64,000 nt of DNA from Sphingomonas sp. (GTDB lineage Bacteria > Pseudomonadota > Alphaproteobacteria > Sphingomonadales > Sphingomonadaceae), in the NCBI GenBank assembly GCA_021732445.1, contig JAKFUZ010000009.1, positions 1 through 64,000 on the forward strand, written 5' to 3'. The position numbers were made by a program, and so were the translations under genes. Within the stretch, counting starts at the first letter, position 1; every line of letters begins with the position of its first letter. Positions 51,608 to 59,785 of the stretch are shown piece by piece. The notes below the pieces were generated by a model, which had not been told where the DNA came from, did no database searches, and saw only the letters and a list, made by a program, of their open reading frames with translations.

Positions 51608-53134
51608 ATGCCCGCCGCCGCAACCGTCGCCATCCGCGAGGCTGATCTTGTCGACAGCATTGCCGATGCGCTCCAGTTCATCAGCTATTACCACCCGATG
51701 GACTATATTCGCGCGCTTGGCGCTGCCTACGCCGCCGAACAAAGTCCCGCGGCCAAGGACGCGATCGCGCAAATTCTCACCAATTCACGAATGTGTGCCG
51801 AGGGGCACCGGCCGATCTGCCAGGATACCGGCATCGTCACCATATTCGTGAAATGGGGGCAGGATTGCCGGCTGGAAAGCACAAGGTCACTTCAGGATGT
51901 GGTCGATGAAGGCGTGCGCCGCGCCTATCTCAACCCGGAAAACAAGTTGCGCGCCTCCATCCTTGCTGACCCCGCCTTCACGCGCCGCAACACCCGCGAC
52001 AACACGCCAAGCGTGCTCCATGTCGAGCTGGTGCCCGGCAACACCGTTTCCATCGACGTTGCGGCCAAGGGTGGCGGCTCGGAGAACAAGTCGAAGTTCA
52101 AGATGATGAACCCAAGCGATTCCATCGTTGACTGGGTGCTTGAAACCGTGCCGCAAATGGGCGCGGGCTGGTGCCCGCCGGGCATGCTCGGCATTGGCAT
52201 TGGCGGCACGGCGGAAAAGGCGATGCTGCTGGCCAAGCAAAGCCTGATGGGTGCCATCGACATGGGCCAGTTAAAGCAGCGCGGGCCCGTAAACGACATT
52301 GAAGCGCTGCGCATAGAGTTGTTCGACAAGGTAAATGCGCTTGGCATCGGCGCGCAGGGGCTGGGCGGCCTGTCCACCATTCTCGACGTGAAGATCCTCG
52401 ACTGGCCAACGCATGCCGCTTCCAAACCGGTTGCCATGATCCCCAATTGCGCCGCGACCCGGCACGCGCATTTCACGCTCGACGGCACTGGCCCGGCCTA
52501 TCTTGAGGCGCCTCGGCTGAGCGACTGGCCCGACGTCAACTGGATGCCCGACAAGGCGGCGATCCGCGTTGATCTCGATATGTTGACGCCCGAGATGGTA
52601 CAGAGCTGGAAGCAGGGCGACCGGCTGCTGCTCAACGGCAAGATGCTGACCGGGCGTGATGCGGCGCACAAGCGCATCGCCGACATGCTGGCGCGGGGTG
52701 AGCCGCTGCCCGTGGAATTTGCCGGCCGCGTGATTTATTATGTCGGCCCGGTTGATCCCGTCGGCACTGAGGTTGTCGGCCCGGCCGGCCCGACCACGGC
52801 CACCCGGATGGACAAGTTCACCCGCATGATGCTGGACCAGGGGTTGCTCGCCATGGTTGGCAAGGCCGAGCGCGGGCCGGCCGCGGTGGAGGCTATTCGC
52901 GACCACCAATCGGCATATCTCATGGCGGTTGGCGGCGCTGCCTATCTGGTCGCCCGCGCGATCAAAGGATCACGCGTCGTCGGCTTCGCTGACCTTGGCA
53001 TGGAAGCGATTTATGAGTTTGAGGTCAGCGATTTTCCCGTCACGGTCGCGGTTGATTCAACCGGCGCCAATGTCCACGCGCTTGCGCCGCTTGTGTGGCG
53101 CGAAAAGATCGCGCGGGAAAAATTGCTGGCATAG
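51608..53134 (+). CDS. fumA: Class I fumarate hydratase ([4Fe-4S] fumarase)
   Basis: 508 aa from the ATG at 51608. Interconverts fumarate and malate in the TCA cycle. Cluster-binding cysteines lie in RPICQDTG, in MGAGWCPPG and in MIPNCAATRHAH, and the C-terminal fumarase domain contains GPVDPVGTEVVGPAGPTTATRMD. The Fe-S cofactor makes it oxygen-sensitive. Convergent with the amylase gene. Confidence 0.95.
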   Translation: MPAAATVAIREADLVDSIADALQFISYYHPMDYIRALGAAYAAEQSPAAKDAIAQILTNSRMCAEGHRPICQDTGIVTIFVKWGQDCRLESTRSLQDVVDEGVRRAYLNPENKLRASILADPAFTRRNTRDNTPSVLHVELVPGNTVSIDVAAKGGGSENKSKFKMMNPSDSIVDWVLETVPQMGAGWCPPGMLGIGIGGTAEKAMLLAKQSLMGAIDMGQLKQRGPVNDIEALRIELFDKVNALGIGAQGLGGLSTILDVKILDWPTHAASKPVAMIPNCAATRHAHFTLDGTGPAYLEAPRLSDWPDVNWMPDKAAIRVDLDMLTPEMVQSWKQGDRLLLNGKMLTGRDAAHKRIADMLARGEPLPVEFAGRVIYYVGPVDPVGTEVVGPAGPTTATRMDKFTRMMLDQGLLAMVGKAERGPAAVEAIRDHQSAYLMAVGGAAYLVARAIKGSRVVGFADLGMEAIYEFEVSDFPVTVAVDSTGANVHALAPLVWREKIAREKLLA

Positions 53135-53234
53135 CGCGCGCGGTCGCAAGACCGGGCGGTTGCCCAAGAAGCACGCAGCCACAGCACCTGCGGTGCATAT
53201 GGCGCGGCGCATCGGCCGCTGTGCGGCAGCGCCT

Positions 53235-54629
53235 CTACCGGGTAGTCAGTACACGGTAGCTCCACGGCGCCAGCGCGACGCTTGCCTGTTCGGGAATCGT
53301 CACGGCGCGGCCGGTTTCCCAATCCGTGTAGCGGCCGGCCGACGGACCGTCGCCAAGCGTAACCATTTGCGCCTCGGCCGACATGTTGAACAGCGCAAGG
53401 ATCTTGTCGCCGCCCTTGTGCCGCACAAAGCTCAGCACCTTGTTCGGCGCTGAATTCACCACCGGAACCATCCGCGCCCCCCAGTCGCCGTTCCACAGCG
53501 CCGGATGTGCCTTTTTCAGCTCGATCAGCCGCTTGAACAAGGCGCCATTGGGGTGATCGCGCCACATGATCGGGTCGCGCTCGAAAAATGCCAGGCGTTT
53601 GGTGTTGCCCGCTTCCTGCCCGTTATAGATGAGCGGAATGCCTTCCGACACAAAAGTCAGCACCATCGTGTTCGCAAGGTTGGGGCCGAACCGCTCAAAC
53701 TCGGTGCCTTCCCATGAATTTTTGTCATGGTTGCTGGTGAACAGCATCCGCATGGCGCCAAGCGGCCAGGCGCCGTCGTTCCAGGCATAATAACCGTTCA
53801 ACGCATCCGGCCCGGCGCGCCCGCTGCCGATTTCGTGCATCGGGCCTTCCCAGCTCCACGCATAGGTCGCGTCGAACGCGCGGCGGTGAAGTTCGGGATA
53901 TTCCCACTCGGCCAACATGAACACGGGTTTGATGGCGTCCAGCTCCGCGCGGGCATTTTCCCAGAAGTCGATGGGGACCATGCCGGCCACGTCGCAGCGA
54001 TAGCCGTCGATCCCGACTTCCCTGACCCAATATTTGAGCGCGCCGGTCATATATTGGCGCAAGGCCGGCTTGCTGTAGTCAAAGTCGATAATGTCGGCCC
54101 AGTCCCACCACGTGCTTGGGTGGAAGGCGCCTTTCCAGTCATGCTCATACCAGTCGGGATGGTCGCTCGTCAGCTTGTTGTCCCACGCGGAATGGTTTGC
54201 CACCCAGTCGAGGATGACATGCATGCCGAGCTTGTGCGCTGCGGTCACAAAGGATTTGAGGTCGGCGAGCGTGCCGAAATCGGGGTTCACCGCATAATAA
54301 TCGCGCACCGAATATGGGCTGCCGAGCCCGCCCTTGCGGTTCTTTTCGCCAATCGGGTGGATGGGCATCAGCCACAATATGTCAACGCCCAATGCCTTGA
54401 GCCGGGGCAACTGCTTTTCGGCCGACGCGAAAGTGCCTTCCGGCGTGAACTGGCGGGTGTTTATCTGATAGAGCACGGCGTCGCGGCTCCACGCCGGGTG
54501 CTTCAACTCGACATAGGGCTTGGGCGTGTAGCGGGCCGGGATGGCGATGGCGGTCCTGGGGCTCGCATGTGCGGCACCCGCCAGCCCAACCGCCAGCAAT
54601 ACAGCGGCAATGCTGCTGAAAATCCGCAT
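53235..54629 (-). CDS. Periplasmic alpha-amylase family glycoside hydrolase (GH13)
   Basis: 464 aa from the ATG at 54629, with GGAGAGG upstream. Signal peptide to about residue 22 (GAAHAS). The (beta/alpha)8 barrel has the catalytic triad: nucleophile Asp in DGYRCDVAG (about 213), acid Glu in MLAEWEYP (about 239) and the NHD of TSNHDKNSW (about 300). The C-terminal beta domain begins near 395. It hydrolyses alpha-glucans or oligosaccharides outside the cytoplasm. Confidence 0.92.
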   Translation of the reverse strand: MRIFSSIAAVLLAVGLAGAAHASPRTAIAIPARYTPKPYVELKHPAWSRDAVLYQINTRQFTPEGTFASAEKQLPRLKALGVDILWLMPIHPIGEKNRKGGLGSPYSVRDYYAVNPDFGTLADLKSFVTAAHKLGMHVILDWVANHSAWDNKLTSDHPDWYEHDWKGAFHPSTWWDWADIIDFDYSKPALRQYMTGALKYWVREVGIDGYRCDVAGMVPIDFWENARAELDAIKPVFMLAEWEYPELHRRAFDATYAWSWEGPMHEIGSGRAGPDALNGYYAWNDGAWPLGAMRMLFTSNHDKNSWEGTEFERFGPNLANTMVLTFVSEGIPLIYNGQEAGNTKRLAFFERDPIMWRDHPNGALFKRLIELKKAHPALWNGDWGARMVPVVNSAPNKVLSFVRHKGGDKILALFNMSAEAQMVTLGDGPSAGRYTDWETGRAVTIPEQASVALAPWSYRVLTTR

Positions 54630-54726
54630 GTCTGCCTCTCCTTGTTTCCGTTGCCGCCAGACTGTCGCCTGGTGGCGGCGATGGGAAGCGGGCAACGTTG
54701 CGAATACGTATGTGGCCGTGCGCCCG

Positions 54727-55128
54727 TCAGGCCCCGGCGAGCGCCATGATGGCCGCCCATTCGGCGTCGGTCACCGGCGACACCGACAGCCGCGACTGGC
54801 GGATCATCCGCAGTTCAGCCAGCCGGGGGTCCGCTTTCATGGTCGCCAGGGTGACCGGTTGGGGCAGCGGGCCAACCATCTCGACCTCGACCGACACCCA
54901 TTTGGGGTCGGTCGGGTCGGGGGCGGCGGCGCGCGTCACCCGGGCGATGCCGACCGCCTCTTTGCCCTCGTTGGAGTGATAGAAAATGAGCGAGTCGCCC
55001 GGCTCCATCGCCCGCAGGTTAATGGCGGCGGTGGCGTTCTTCACGCCGGTCCATTCCGTGCGGCCCTCGGCCACGAATTGGTCCCAGCTATAGGCGGAGG
55101 GTTCCGACCGGATCAGCCAATAGGCCAT
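54727..55128 (-). CDS. EVE domain protein
   Basis: 133 aa with a single EVE domain: YWLIRSEPSAYSWDQF at the start, WTGVKNATAAINLRAMEPGD and FYHSNEGKEAVGIA. EVE domains are PUA-like and read modified bases in DNA or RNA; the human THYN1 protein is the best-known relative. Standalone bacterial members may sense modified nucleotides. Monocistronic. Confidence 0.92.
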   Translation of the reverse strand: MAYWLIRSEPSAYSWDQFVAEGRTEWTGVKNATAAINLRAMEPGDSLIFYHSNEGKEAVGIARVTRAAAPDPTDPKWVSVEVEMVGPLPQPVTLATMKADPRLAELRMIRQSRLSVSPVTDAEWAAIMALAGA

Positions 55129-55279
55129 GATGCCACCCCGCCATAGAGGCCGTACAAAGTTAAACCCTTCATTAATGCTCCATTCCGCGTCCGTTCAGTG
55201 CGACTCGCTTATCCGCTTATGCCATGCTCACAACGCCATGTGCAGGCCGAAGGGGCAGCTCGACCGAAAGGAATTTGGT

Positions 55280-55732
55280 ATGACGACTATGTTGAAAAGA
55301 GCCGGTCTGGGTGTTGCTCTCGCCGCGACCGCGTTCGCCGCTACAGGCCCCGCCGAGGCGCAATATTATAACGGGCATGACAATCATCACCGGCATGGCG
55401 ACGGCACCGGCACGGCGGTGGTCGCGGGCATTGCGGGGCTCGCTATTGGCGCCGCAATAGCAAGCAACGCGGGGCACCATGGCGGCTACCGCGACCGGTT
55501 CTATTACGACCGTGGTTATAATAATGGCGGTTATTATTATCGCAACTACAATAACAATTATTACAATAATTATGATCGCAGCTATTATAATAATTATTAC
55601 CGCGATCGTGCTTATTATCCGCGCCAGCGTTATTATGATTATGACCGGGACGATTATCGGCAGCGCTGCTATACCGAACGTCGCTATGATCCCTATTATG
55701 ACCGGACCGTGAAGATCAAGGTCTGCCGATAG
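55280..55732 (+). CDS. Secreted Tyr/Asn-rich protein
   Basis: 150 aa from the ATG at 55280, with AAGGA eight bases upstream. Signal peptide to about residue 27 (GPAEAQ). A glycine-zipper segment (AVVAGIAGLAIGAAIA, 45-60) is followed by about 60 residues made mainly of Tyr, Asn, Arg and Asp (YYNNYD-type steps) and a cysteine pair, one Cys in RQRCYTERR and one in the terminal KVCR. The DNA is locally AT-rich (tattataat repeats). Low-complexity Tyr/Asn tracts are typical of amyloid- or surface-layer-forming proteins. Function unknown. Confidence 0.75.
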   Translation: MTTMLKRAGLGVALAATAFAATGPAEAQYYNGHDNHHRHGDGTGTAVVAGIAGLAIGAAIASNAGHHGGYRDRFYYDRGYNNGGYYYRNYNNNYYNNYDRSYYNNYYRDRAYYPRQRYYDYDRDDYRQRCYTERRYDPYYDRTVKIKVCR

Positions 55733-55839
55733 GCGTTGACGGCACCCTGGCGGGCGGCGCGACTTTTTTCACGGTCGCGCTGCCTGCTTTGACGCTGGCC
55801 TCTGGCATTTCGCGTCGCATTGCGCCAAGAGCAGCGCCC

Positions 55840-56118
55840 ATGAGCGATACACCCCCGGACCGGCTCTCGGTAAACCCGCGCAGCCCCTTTTTCGACCAAT
55901 CCTGCCTTGAGCGCGGCATTGGCATCCGTTTCAAATCCGTTGTGCGCCACGATGTCGAGGAATATTGCCTGTCCGAAGGCTGGGTGCGGGTGTCGCTCGG
56001 CAAAAAAGTGGATCGCCACGGCCAGCCGCTGACGCTGAAGCTCTCGGGCCCGGTCGAGGCATGGTTCGAGCGCCCCGCTGAGGATGCAGATGCAAGCGGG
56101 GCGGCAGCCGGCGCCTAG
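55840..56118 (+). CDS. DUF3297 protein
   Basis: 92 aa from the ATG at 55840. The whole family core is visible: DTPPDRLSVNPRSPFFDQ, RGIGIRFK, VEEYCLSEGWVRV and PLTLKLSGPVEAWFE. DUF3297 proteins are small, conserved in alpha- and gammaproteobacteria and of unknown function. The stop overlaps the AAC(3) gene stop (CTAG) on the other strand. Confidence 0.85.
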   Translation: MSDTPPDRLSVNPRSPFFDQSCLERGIGIRFKSVVRHDVEEYCLSEGWVRVSLGKKVDRHGQPLTLKLSGPVEAWFERPAEDADASGAAAGA

Positions 56119-57005
56119 GGCGTGCGGCGGCTGTTTGCGAACTTTTCCAGCCAGTTTATCGCAAAGGCAAGGATCGGCGAGGCGTCGACGAGCAGTGCGT
56201 CGGCTGCCCCCACTTTGCCCTGCAACCCTGCGCCGGTGGCAACGAAATCTGCCACGACCTGCGCGAAATAATCGTCGGGCAGGCCGGCGATTATCGCTTC
56301 TGTGCCTTCATATTCTTCGGTCATCCGCCATATCGTGCGCGAGTCAGAGCGGTGCGGCACTTCAAGGCGCACCACGCGCTTGTCTGGCACATCGGCCAGA
56401 TGTTCGGCATGGTGCAACGGGGTCATTGTTTCCCATGTGCAGGTTGCTGAAATGGTTATCGAAAGATGTTCGGCATGGTGCAACGGGGTCATTGTTTCCC
56501 ACGGCGCGCCAATCATCAGCACGCGGCCCTGTATCTCGGCCAATTTGGCCAGCGGCGAGCCCGGGCCATAGCCATAGTCGAGCGGCTGATTGTCTGTCAG
56601 CCATGCTGCCCGGGCGCCTAGCGCCGCCACGCTGCAATTGGGGTTCGCACTGCGCCGCGCGCCCGGCGTGGTGCGAACAAATTCAGCAATTGCGCCATTG
56701 TCGCGCATTGCCCGCGATGTCGCCGGGTCGAAGGGCGGGATGTGCGGTTTCCACGTCGCCGGTACGCAGCCATTTTCATCGAGCAGCTCATCATCATAGG
56801 CGGTTTCCCAATCGGTCGCCACCATGAGCGTGCCGTTTGCGCCAATGACATCGCCAATCGCGGCGATCAGCGCGTCGGGTCCATCGAGCAACGGGCCAAT
56901 CGCGCGCATCCCGGCATGAGCCATCACCGTATCGTCCTGATGCAGCCCAAGCGCCCGCAAATCGGCCGAGAGCCGCGCACGTGTCAGCCGGTTTGTCGTC
57001 AGCAT
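56115..57005 (-). CDS. Aminoglycoside 3-N-acetyltransferase family protein with internal duplication
   Basis: 296 aa. AAC(3)/YokD fold: the N-terminal LRALGLHQDDTVMAHAGMRAIGP, the central SANPNCSVAALG and the conserved motif MIGAPWETMTPLHHAEHLA. That motif is present twice because a 38-bp sequence is repeated 66 bp apart, adding 22 residues (about 168-202). Family members acetylate aminoglycosides or unknown amines. With the acetyl-CoA/substrate motif doubled, activity is uncertain. Not evidence of clinical resistance. Confidence 0.85.
   Translation of the reverse strand: MLTTNRLTRARLSADLRALGLHQDDTVMAHAGMRAIGPLLDGPDALIAAIGDVIGANGTLMVATDWETAYDDELLDENGCVPATWKPHIPPFDPATSRAMRDNGAIAEFVRTTPGARRSANPNCSVAALGARAAWLTDNQPLDYGYGPGSPLAKLAEIQGRVLMIGAPWETMTPLHHAEHLSITISATCTWETMTPLHHAEHLADVPDKRVVRLEVPHRSDSRTIWRMTEEYEGTEAIIAGLPDDYFAQVVADFVATGAGLQGKVGAADALLVDASPILAFAINWLEKFANSRRTP
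56398..56501. repeat. 38-bp direct repeat inside the AAC(3)-family gene
   Basis: The same 38 bases occur exactly at 56398-56435 and 56464-56501, separated by 28 unrelated bases. The 66-bp period is a multiple of three, so the frame is kept. Exact identity of the copies indicates a recent event. Confidence 0.92.
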
Positions 57006-57015
57006 GGCGAGGTGC

Positions 57016-57816
57016 CTAGTGCACGAACCGCGCGACGACGTCGCGATAGCTGCGGCTGACCTTCACTTGCGCGCCCGAGCCCAGCACCAGAAAGCATTCG
57101 CCATTGGTGTGCGGCTTGACCTCTTTGACCAGATCGAGGTTGACGATGGTTGAGCGGTGCACCCGCTGGAACCGCCGCGGGTCGAGCCGCTTTTCCAGAT
57201 CCTTCATCGTTTCGCGCAGGATGAGCGTGTTGTCGCCCGTCTGGATGCACATGTAATCGCCGGCGGCGTCAATCCGCTCGATCGTATCGACATCGACGCG
57301 AAAAATCTGCCCGCGATCCTTGATGTTGATGAGCTTTTCAAAGCGGTTGGCTGCGGGCGTCTCGGTGCTTTCGGCAAGATTTTCCACCGAATCGGGCGCG
57401 ACCTCGGCCAGCACTTCCTTCAGCCGGTCAACTTCTTCCGCGCCGCGCTTTTCGGCCATGCGCCGGCGCACAAGGTCGAGCGTGTCGCCAAGCCGGCCTT
57501 CTTCAACCGGCTTCATCAGATAATCGGTTGCCTGCGCGTCAAACGCGCGGACGGCATGGTCGGAATAGGCGGTTACGAACACGAACAGGGGCGGCTCAAT
57601 GTCCAAAAGCCCCTGCACCACTGAAAACCCGTCAAAGCCGGGCATCTGAATGTCGAGAAACACCAGATCGGGCTTGTGCGTCTTGATCGCGCGGATGGCC
57701 TCGCGGCCATTGACGCAGCGTTCGATGATTTCGACATCGTCATGCGCCTGAAGTCGCAGTTCCAGCCCCTGAATGGCCAGCGGTTCGTCATCAACCAGTA
57801 TCGTGCGGATTGTCAT
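57016..57816 (-). CDS. LytTR-family response regulator
   Basis: 266 aa. Receiver domain with phosphoacceptor Asp55 (LVFLDIQMPG) and the conserved Lys in YLMKPVEE, a coiled linker, then a LytTR DNA-binding domain (about 165-265; RVHRSTIVNL and SRSYRDVVARF). It binds direct-repeat promoters. The ATG overlaps the histidine kinase stop (57813-57816), so it pairs with that kinase. Confidence 0.93.
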   Translation of the reverse strand: MTIRTILVDDEPLAIQGLELRLQAHDDVEIIERCVNGREAIRAIKTHKPDLVFLDIQMPGFDGFSVVQGLLDIEPPLFVFVTAYSDHAVRAFDAQATDYLMKPVEEGRLGDTLDLVRRRMAEKRGAEEVDRLKEVLAEVAPDSVENLAESTETPAANRFEKLINIKDRGQIFRVDVDTIERIDAAGDYMCIQTGDNTLILRETMKDLEKRLDPRRFQRVHRSTIVNLDLVKEVKPHTNGECFLVLGSGAQVKVSRSYRDVVARFVH

Positions 57817-58979
57817 GCTGCCTCCCTTGCCGGCTCGTCGAGCTGGAATGGAATGTCGATCTCTACCCTGAATCCGCCCCCTGGTGTTGATCGCGTTTCA
57901 AAACGGTGTTGCGGCCCAAATGCCTGCGCCAGCCGATCCCTGATATTGGCAAGCCCCACACCGGTTGAAAGGCTGGCCCTGCTTTTTTGTTGCCGCAACC
58001 CCGGCCCGGTATCCGACACGATGATCTGCACCCAATCGCCGTCCAGTTGCGCGCTGACGTTGATTTCGGCGCCATCCTCCTGCGGCGTCACCGCATATTT
58101 GATCGCATTTTCGACGAGCGGTTGCAGCAGCAGCGAGGGCAGCCGGGCTTTGGCGCAGCGCGGATCAATCGAAAAGCTGGGCCGCAGCCGTGCCTCGAAG
58201 CGCATCTTTTCAATCTCGAGATAGAGCTTCAGTGTTTCCACTTCCTGGGCAATCGTCACATGCGCGGTTGGCTCGTTGGCAAGCGTGTAGCGAAGGAACG
58301 AGGACAGGCGGCTGAGCATGGCATTTGCCCGCTCGGTTTGCTTCAACAGCACCAGCGTCGAAATGGAATTGAGGGTGTTGAACAGGAAATGCGGGTTCAG
58401 TTGATAGCGCAGCATGGCCAGTTGGGCCGTCGAGGCCTGGTTGCCGAGCTTTTCGAGCTGGTCGATCTGATCTTCGATGATGAGGTAGAAATTGATGCCA
58501 AAATATAACGCTGACCAGCCCGACAGCACCGTGAAATTGAGGAAGATGGTGCCCAGCACCAGCGTGAGATTAATGCCGTTCCCCTCGCGGTTCATCAGCG
58601 AAAAGGCAAAAGCGTCGAGCACTGCATAAAGCGCGGTTGCCACGATCAGCGTGAGCACGCTGAGTGCCCCGCCGCTGATCCGCGGCAGCTTGCGATAAGA
58701 CCCATATAGCGCCGACAGCAGCAAGGTGATGCAATAGCCGATGATCGATTCGACCAGGATTGGCACGATGCCGGCCAGCGTCAGCCCGTTGGAAATGCTC
58801 GAAACGCTGCGCAGCAGGAGATAGCCGGTCCACCCCGCCGCCTGCAACAGCCAGAACGCGCGGTTCTTCTGCTCGAAAAACGGGCGGGAAAACAATGCGG
58901 GCGTTGCTTGCGGCAGAATGGCAGGCAATTTGCGCGGGCCCCGCTGCTGGGCCTGATGGGTGGTGGGCGCGGTTGGCAT
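57813..58979 (-). CDS. LytS-type sensor histidine kinase
   Basis: 388 aa from the ATG at 58979, with AGGA nine bases upstream. The longer frame to 59015 uses a TTG start. Four transmembrane segments (about 40-180), then a His_kinase domain with the phosphorylatable His in LNPHFLFNTLNS (about 196) and an ATPase domain with VENAIKYA and the G-box DTGPGL/GVGLANI. It phosphorylates the following LytTR regulator. The signal is unknown. Confidence 0.92.
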   Translation of the reverse strand: MPTAPTTHQAQQRGPRKLPAILPQATPALFSRPFFEQKNRAFWLLQAAGWTGYLLLRSVSSISNGLTLAGIVPILVESIIGYCITLLLSALYGSYRKLPRISGGALSVLTLIVATALYAVLDAFAFSLMNREGNGINLTLVLGTIFLNFTVLSGWSALYFGINFYLIIEDQIDQLEKLGNQASTAQLAMLRYQLNPHFLFNTLNSISTLVLLKQTERANAMLSRLSSFLRYTLANEPTAHVTIAQEVETLKLYLEIEKMRFEARLRPSFSIDPRCAKARLPSLLLQPLVENAIKYAVTPQEDGAEINVSAQLDGDWVQIIVSDTGPGLRQQKSRASLSTGVGLANIRDRLAQAFGPQHRFETRSTPGGGFRVEIDIPFQLDEPAREAA

Positions 58980-59054
58980 CGCAGACTGTCCTACACGGCT
59001 GTCATTGCCGGGCAAAGCGGCCTATCATTTCCGCCGGACAAAAGGAGAGACTAA

Positions 59055-59657
59055 ATGGCTGACAGCCCCGATCCGGTGGACGCGACAGCGCGCGCGCGTT
59101 TTTCTGTAATGACGGAGGGCACACAGGCTGACTGGGCGATCATCGCGCATCATTTTCGTGATTTCTCAAAGGGATTGCCAGCGCGCGTGCTTACGCATCT
59201 GCAATTGCTGGAGGGTGATTATGGCGGCTTTCCGGTCGACCGGCTGGAGCATTCGCTGCAAACCGCGACTCGCGCTCACCGCGACGGGCGCGACGAGGCC
59301 TATGTCGTGATGGCGCTGCTCCATGACATTGGCGATACGCTCGGCAGCTTCAACCATCCGGAAATCGGCGCAGCGATGCTCCGCCCCTTTGTGTCGGAAG
59401 AGCTCCACTGGATTGCCAACACCCATGGCGTTTTCCAGGGCTATTATTATTTTCATCATCTCGGCATGGACCGCGACCTGCGCGAGCAGCACCGCGGCCA
59501 CCCGCATTTTGAAGCCTGCGCCGAATTTTGCGAAAAATACGATCAGGCCGCGTTCGACCCGGCTTATGAAAGCGCCCCGCTTTCCTTCTTCGAACCAATG
59601 GTTGCGCGCGTGATGGCGCGGCCCATCAACAGCATTTACGCCAAGGTCGCCGAATAA
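59055..59657 (+). CDS. HD-domain oxygenase/phosphohydrolase-like protein
   Basis: 200 aa with AAAGGAGAG upstream of the ATG. Metal ligands of an HD fold are in place: His66 (LEHSLQTA), His90-Asp91 (LLHDIGD), His101 (NHPE) and His124 (NTHG). This pattern resembles the mixed-valent di-iron PhnZ/TmpB group more than nucleotide HD phosphohydrolases, so a phosphonate or similar oxygenase is possible. No phosphonate genes are nearby. Divergent from the kinase gene. Confidence 0.8.
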   Translation: MADSPDPVDATARARFSVMTEGTQADWAIIAHHFRDFSKGLPARVLTHLQLLEGDYGGFPVDRLEHSLQTATRAHRDGRDEAYVVMALLHDIGDTLGSFNHPEIGAAMLRPFVSEELHWIANTHGVFQGYYYFHHLGMDRDLREQHRGHPHFEACAEFCEKYDQAAFDPAYESAPLSFFEPMVARVMARPINSIYAKVAE

Positions 59658-59676
59658 GCAGGGCGCTGCTGATATT

Positions 59677-59697
59677 TGCCGGCGTCGCGCGCCGGCA
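59677..59697. terminator. 8-bp GC hairpin after the HD gene
   Basis: TGCCGGCG (59677-59684) and CGCCGGCA (59690-59697) form a perfect stem around a 5-base loop, 20 bases after the HD stop. No T-run follows. The stronger terminator comes next at 59728. Confidence 0.5.
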
Positions 59698-59727
59698 GAT
59701 AAGCCGCCCCTAAAGCCACCCCGGACA

Positions 59728-59769
59728 AGAAAAAACCGCCGCCCCTGCTGAGGGGACGGCGGCTTTTTT
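59728..59769. terminator. Bidirectional rho-independent terminator
   Basis: CCGCCGCCCCT (59736-59746) pairs with AGGGGACGGCGG (59751-59762, one bulged base) around a 4-base loop, flanked by an A-run before (59728-59735) and a T-run after (59764-59769). It serves the convergent HD-domain and TonB-receptor genes on both strands. Confidence 0.9.
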
Positions 59770-59785
59770 CGTAGCGAAGGCGCGC

